Below, piece after piece: positions 12,487-16,228 of a stretch of DNA of 16,228 nucleotides; the stretch's first letter is position 1; each line of letters starts with the position of its first letter. The stretch is from NCBI GenBank assembly GCA_036564135.1, contig DATCLC010000112.1, positions 1 to 16,228 on the forward strand, read 5' to 3'. The notes under the pieces were generated by a model. That model was not told the DNA's origin and searched no databases. It saw only the letters and a list, made by a program, of their open reading frames with translations. The translations under genes and the position numbers were made by a program. The DNA is from RSA11 sp036564135 (GTDB lineage: Bacteria > Actinomycetota > Thermoleophilia > Solirubrobacterales > 70-9).

Positions 12487-13362
12487 GTGAGCCGCAAGGA
12501 GATCATCGAGCGCGAGCGACGTCTCGCGCGCCCCGTCGCCTTCGCGGCTGGCGCGCCGCTGATCCTCTTCTTCGCGTCGCTGCTGTTGCGCTCCGAGCTC
12601 ACCACCGAGAGCGGGATCGGGCCCGAGGTCCTGCGCACGATCAACGAGCACAACGGCGCGGTGATCTTCTCCGGGATCCTGGCCGGCTTGGCCTACGCGG
12701 CGATGGCGGCGCCGCTCACCTACCTGTTCCGCGCGGCGGCGGTGCGCATCGAGAAGGGCATGCTCACCGGGCTCATCGGGCTGTGCGTGGTCGGGCCCCT
12801 GCTCTTCGGCCTGCAGTCGGTCCTCGGCAGCCTCGCGCAGGTGAGCGCGGCGCGCGACTTCGTCGAGCAGGAGCAGGGCGTCGGCGACATCTACAGCCTC
12901 GCGGAGAACCTGCTCTCCGAGCAGGGGCTGATGTCCGTCGCGCAGGCCGTGGGCGCGGCGGGCCTGCTGTCGTTGATCTTCGCGATCGTCTACACGGCGC
13001 TCTGGGCGATGCGCGCCGGCCTGCTCACCCGCTTCTCCGCGACCCTCGGCATGGCGCTCGCGGTCGGCCTGATCCTCGGCCCGCTGGCGCAGACCGTGCT
13101 GCCCGTGATGTTCATGTGGTTCGCCTACGTCGGGCTGGTGATCGCGGGGCGGCCGCCAGGCGGGCGTCCCCCGGCATGGGACGCCGGCGTGGCGATCCCG
13201 TGGCCGCGCCCGGGCGAGGAGGCGGAGCAGCCGCCCAGCGCCGACGACGGCGTGATCGAGGGCGACGCGACCGAGATCCCGGGCCTGGAGGACGAATCCC
13301 CCAACGCCGCGCGGCGCGCCCGGGCGAAGGCGCGCAAACGCAAGCGAAAGCGGCGGACCTGA
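12487..13362 (+). CDS. Polytopic membrane protein with acidic then strongly basic C-terminal tail
   Basis: A 291-residue protein with GTG start. Hydrophobic segments lie near residues 17-35, 58-80, 90-112, 150-175, 182-200 and 203-222, so about six helices. An extracytoplasmic-type loop (about 115-150) carries conserved-looking polar residues. After residue 222 comes a soluble tail: Pro/Gly-rich, then acidic (about 240-270, many Glu and Asp), then a final basic block (ARRARAKARKRKRKRRT). No family is recognised. The basic end could bind acidic lipid, RNA or the ribosome, but this is speculation. By the positive-inside rule the tail should be cytoplasmic. The following hydrolase gene begins 17 bp downstream without its own promoter box, so the two probably share a transcript. 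Confidence 0.78.
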   Translation: MSRKEIIERERRLARPVAFAAGAPLILFFASLLLRSELTTESGIGPEVLRTINEHNGAVIFSGILAGLAYAAMAAPLTYLFRAAAVRIEKGMLTGLIGLCVVGPLLFGLQSVLGSLAQVSAARDFVEQEQGVGDIYSLAENLLSEQGLMSVAQAVGAAGLLSLIFAIVYTALWAMRAGLLTRFSATLGMALAVGLILGPLAQTVLPVMFMWFAYVGLVIAGRPPGGRPPAWDAGVAIPWPRPGEEAEQPPSADDGVIEGDATEIPGLEDESPNAARRARAKARKRKRKRRT

Positions 13363-13379
13363 CCGCACGCGGGGGAGAG

Positions 13380-14385
13380 GTGGCTGCCAGGGACGCGGAC
13401 CTGCTCGAGGCGGCGCTCGCCGGCAAGCCCCTGGCCTACGAGGGAGCGCCGCCCCGCGCTGACCTCGCCGAGCGCATGCTCGCGCCGGTGACCGACTGGC
13501 TGCGCGAGGAAGCGGCGCAGCTCCCCGGCCTGCGCGACGTCGACCTCGACGCGGTACTCGGCGCGGTCGAGCACGAATGGTTCGAGCTGGGCGGGCTGCT
13601 CCACCACGCGGAGGTGCACCGCGCCCGGAGCGAGCGCCGCGGCACCGTCGTCTACGTCCACGGCCTCGGCGACCACGCCCGCCGCTCGACCCCGCTCGGC
13701 GGCGCGCTCGCGGACGCGGGGTGGGACGCGGTGCTCGTCGACCGGCGCGGCCACGGGCTCTCGGAGGGGATCCGCGGCGACGCCGCGCTCGCCGACGACT
13801 TCGCGCTCGCCCGCCGCGCCCTCGCCGACGCGCGCGAGCGCTTCGGCGGGCCGGTCGCGCTCGTGGGCGACTCGCTCGGCGGGATCATGAGCTGGTACCT
13901 GCTCACCGACGGCGTCGAGGCCGACGCGGTGGTCTGCCACTGCATCAACCACCCGCGCGCCGACCACGACCCGACGATGCGCTTCAAGCGCCCGGTGATG
14001 CGCCTGGTTGGCCGGATCGCGCCGCGCCTGCGCATCCCGGTCACGCAGATCGCCGACTACTCGCAGGTCGCGCTCGAGCCGGTCACCGGCCGCTACTTCG
14101 AGGAGCGCATCGATCCGCTCTTCAACTTCACCGTCACCGCCCGCGCCGCCGTCGGCTACCTGGAGTTCTCACCGCGGTGGCCGTGGGAGCAGGTCGAGTT
14201 GCCCGCGCTGGTGATGATCGGCGACGAGGACCGGATGGTCACCCGCGCCCACGTCGAGCGCTGCCTGGCCCTGGGCCAGCCGCCGCGCACGACGTTCATG
14301 CCCCTGCCGGGCATGGGGCACCAGATCTACCTCGACCACCTCGCCGACGCGCTGCCGCCGATGCTCGACTGGCTCGAGGGCGCGG

Positions 14386-14402
<17 letters not shown>
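13380..14402 (+). CDS. Alpha/beta hydrolase (serine hydrolase, lysophospholipase/monoacylglycerol lipase-like)
   Basis: A 340-residue protein from GTG 13380, chosen as the first start after the preceding stop. A 90-residue N-terminal extension leads into the fold: TVVYVHGLGDHARR (oxyanion-loop HGLG), VDRRGHGLSEG, nucleophile elbow GDSLGG with Ser165, acid in GDEDRMV (Asp284) and His314 in GMGHQIYLDH. The RGHGLSEG and HGLGDHARR motifs recall the serine aminopeptidase S33 / monoglyceride lipase group, enzymes that split esters of fatty acids or similar acyl groups. The substrate is unknown. There is no signal peptide, so it is probably cytoplasmic. It lies 17 bp after the membrane-protein gene, suggesting one transcript. 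GGGGGAGAG ends right at the start codon, too close for a normal ribosome-binding site. Its 3' end overlaps acs by 17 bp. Confidence 0.9.

Positions 14403-16228
<1,826 letters not shown>

Noticed and set aside
12354..13379. N-terminal extension of the alpha/beta hydrolase frame
   Set aside because: It runs through the SnoaL-like and membrane-protein genes in a different frame and is Arg/Ala/Gly-rich. The hydrolase starts at GTG 13380.

Overview
This window is very GC-rich, and both its coding style and gene content point to an actinobacterium. A deep-branching lineage of the Thermoleophilia / Solirubrobacterales type is my best guess. That guess rests on overall character: a dnaB intein, a DnaC/DnaI-like gene beside dnaB, a biotin carboxylase fused to its biotin carrier domain, and promoter boxes placed for leaderless mRNAs. 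No marker gene in the window settles it. Genes are packed tightly on both strands, no gene-free stretch reaches 300 bases, and I see no tRNA, rRNA, CRISPR array or insertion sequence.

Left part (1-6254, all + strand). The window opens inside an intein that interrupts the replicative helicase gene dnaB at its Walker A motif. The helicase C-extein follows and overlaps a DnaC/DnaI-like AAA+ ATPase, the likely helicase loader. Next come purA (adenylosuccinate synthetase), a 588-residue biotin carboxylase/biotin carrier fusion, a VOC-fold protein, and a DUF2804-like protein coupled to it by an ATGA overlap.

Middle part (6255-11902, mixed strands). This holds an orphan pilin-like (TadE/Flp-type N-terminus) secreted protein, a four-helix membrane protein, a small unknown protein and a short-chain dehydrogenase. 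A minus-strand pair follows: a saccharopine-dehydrogenase-like oxidoreductase, and an odd protein that looks like a zinc-ribbon methyltransferase lacking its SAM-binding core. Then come a 78-residue unknown protein and a minus-strand pair of a double-ACT protein and peptide deformylase.

Right part (11902-16228). A 3' remnant of a PhnB-type VOC gene is followed by a SnoaL/NTF2-like protein, a polytopic membrane protein with a charged tail, an alpha/beta hydrolase, and acetyl-CoA synthetase (acs) on the minus strand, cut by the window edge.

Most genes are housekeeping: replication, purine synthesis, acyl-CoA carboxylation, acetate activation and protein N-terminal maturation. The clearest window-wide pattern is regulatory. 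Ten genes have a TANNNT box 6-9 nt before the start codon, and three more have a near match at 5-8 nt. The genes lacking one sit directly behind another gene. This implies mostly leaderless transcription and gives a map of transcription units. I did not find a clear new multi-gene system. The most unusual items are the P-loop intein in dnaB, the helicase-loader gene beside it, the core-less methyltransferase-like protein, and a Gly-to-Ala change in the Acs phosphate-binding loop.
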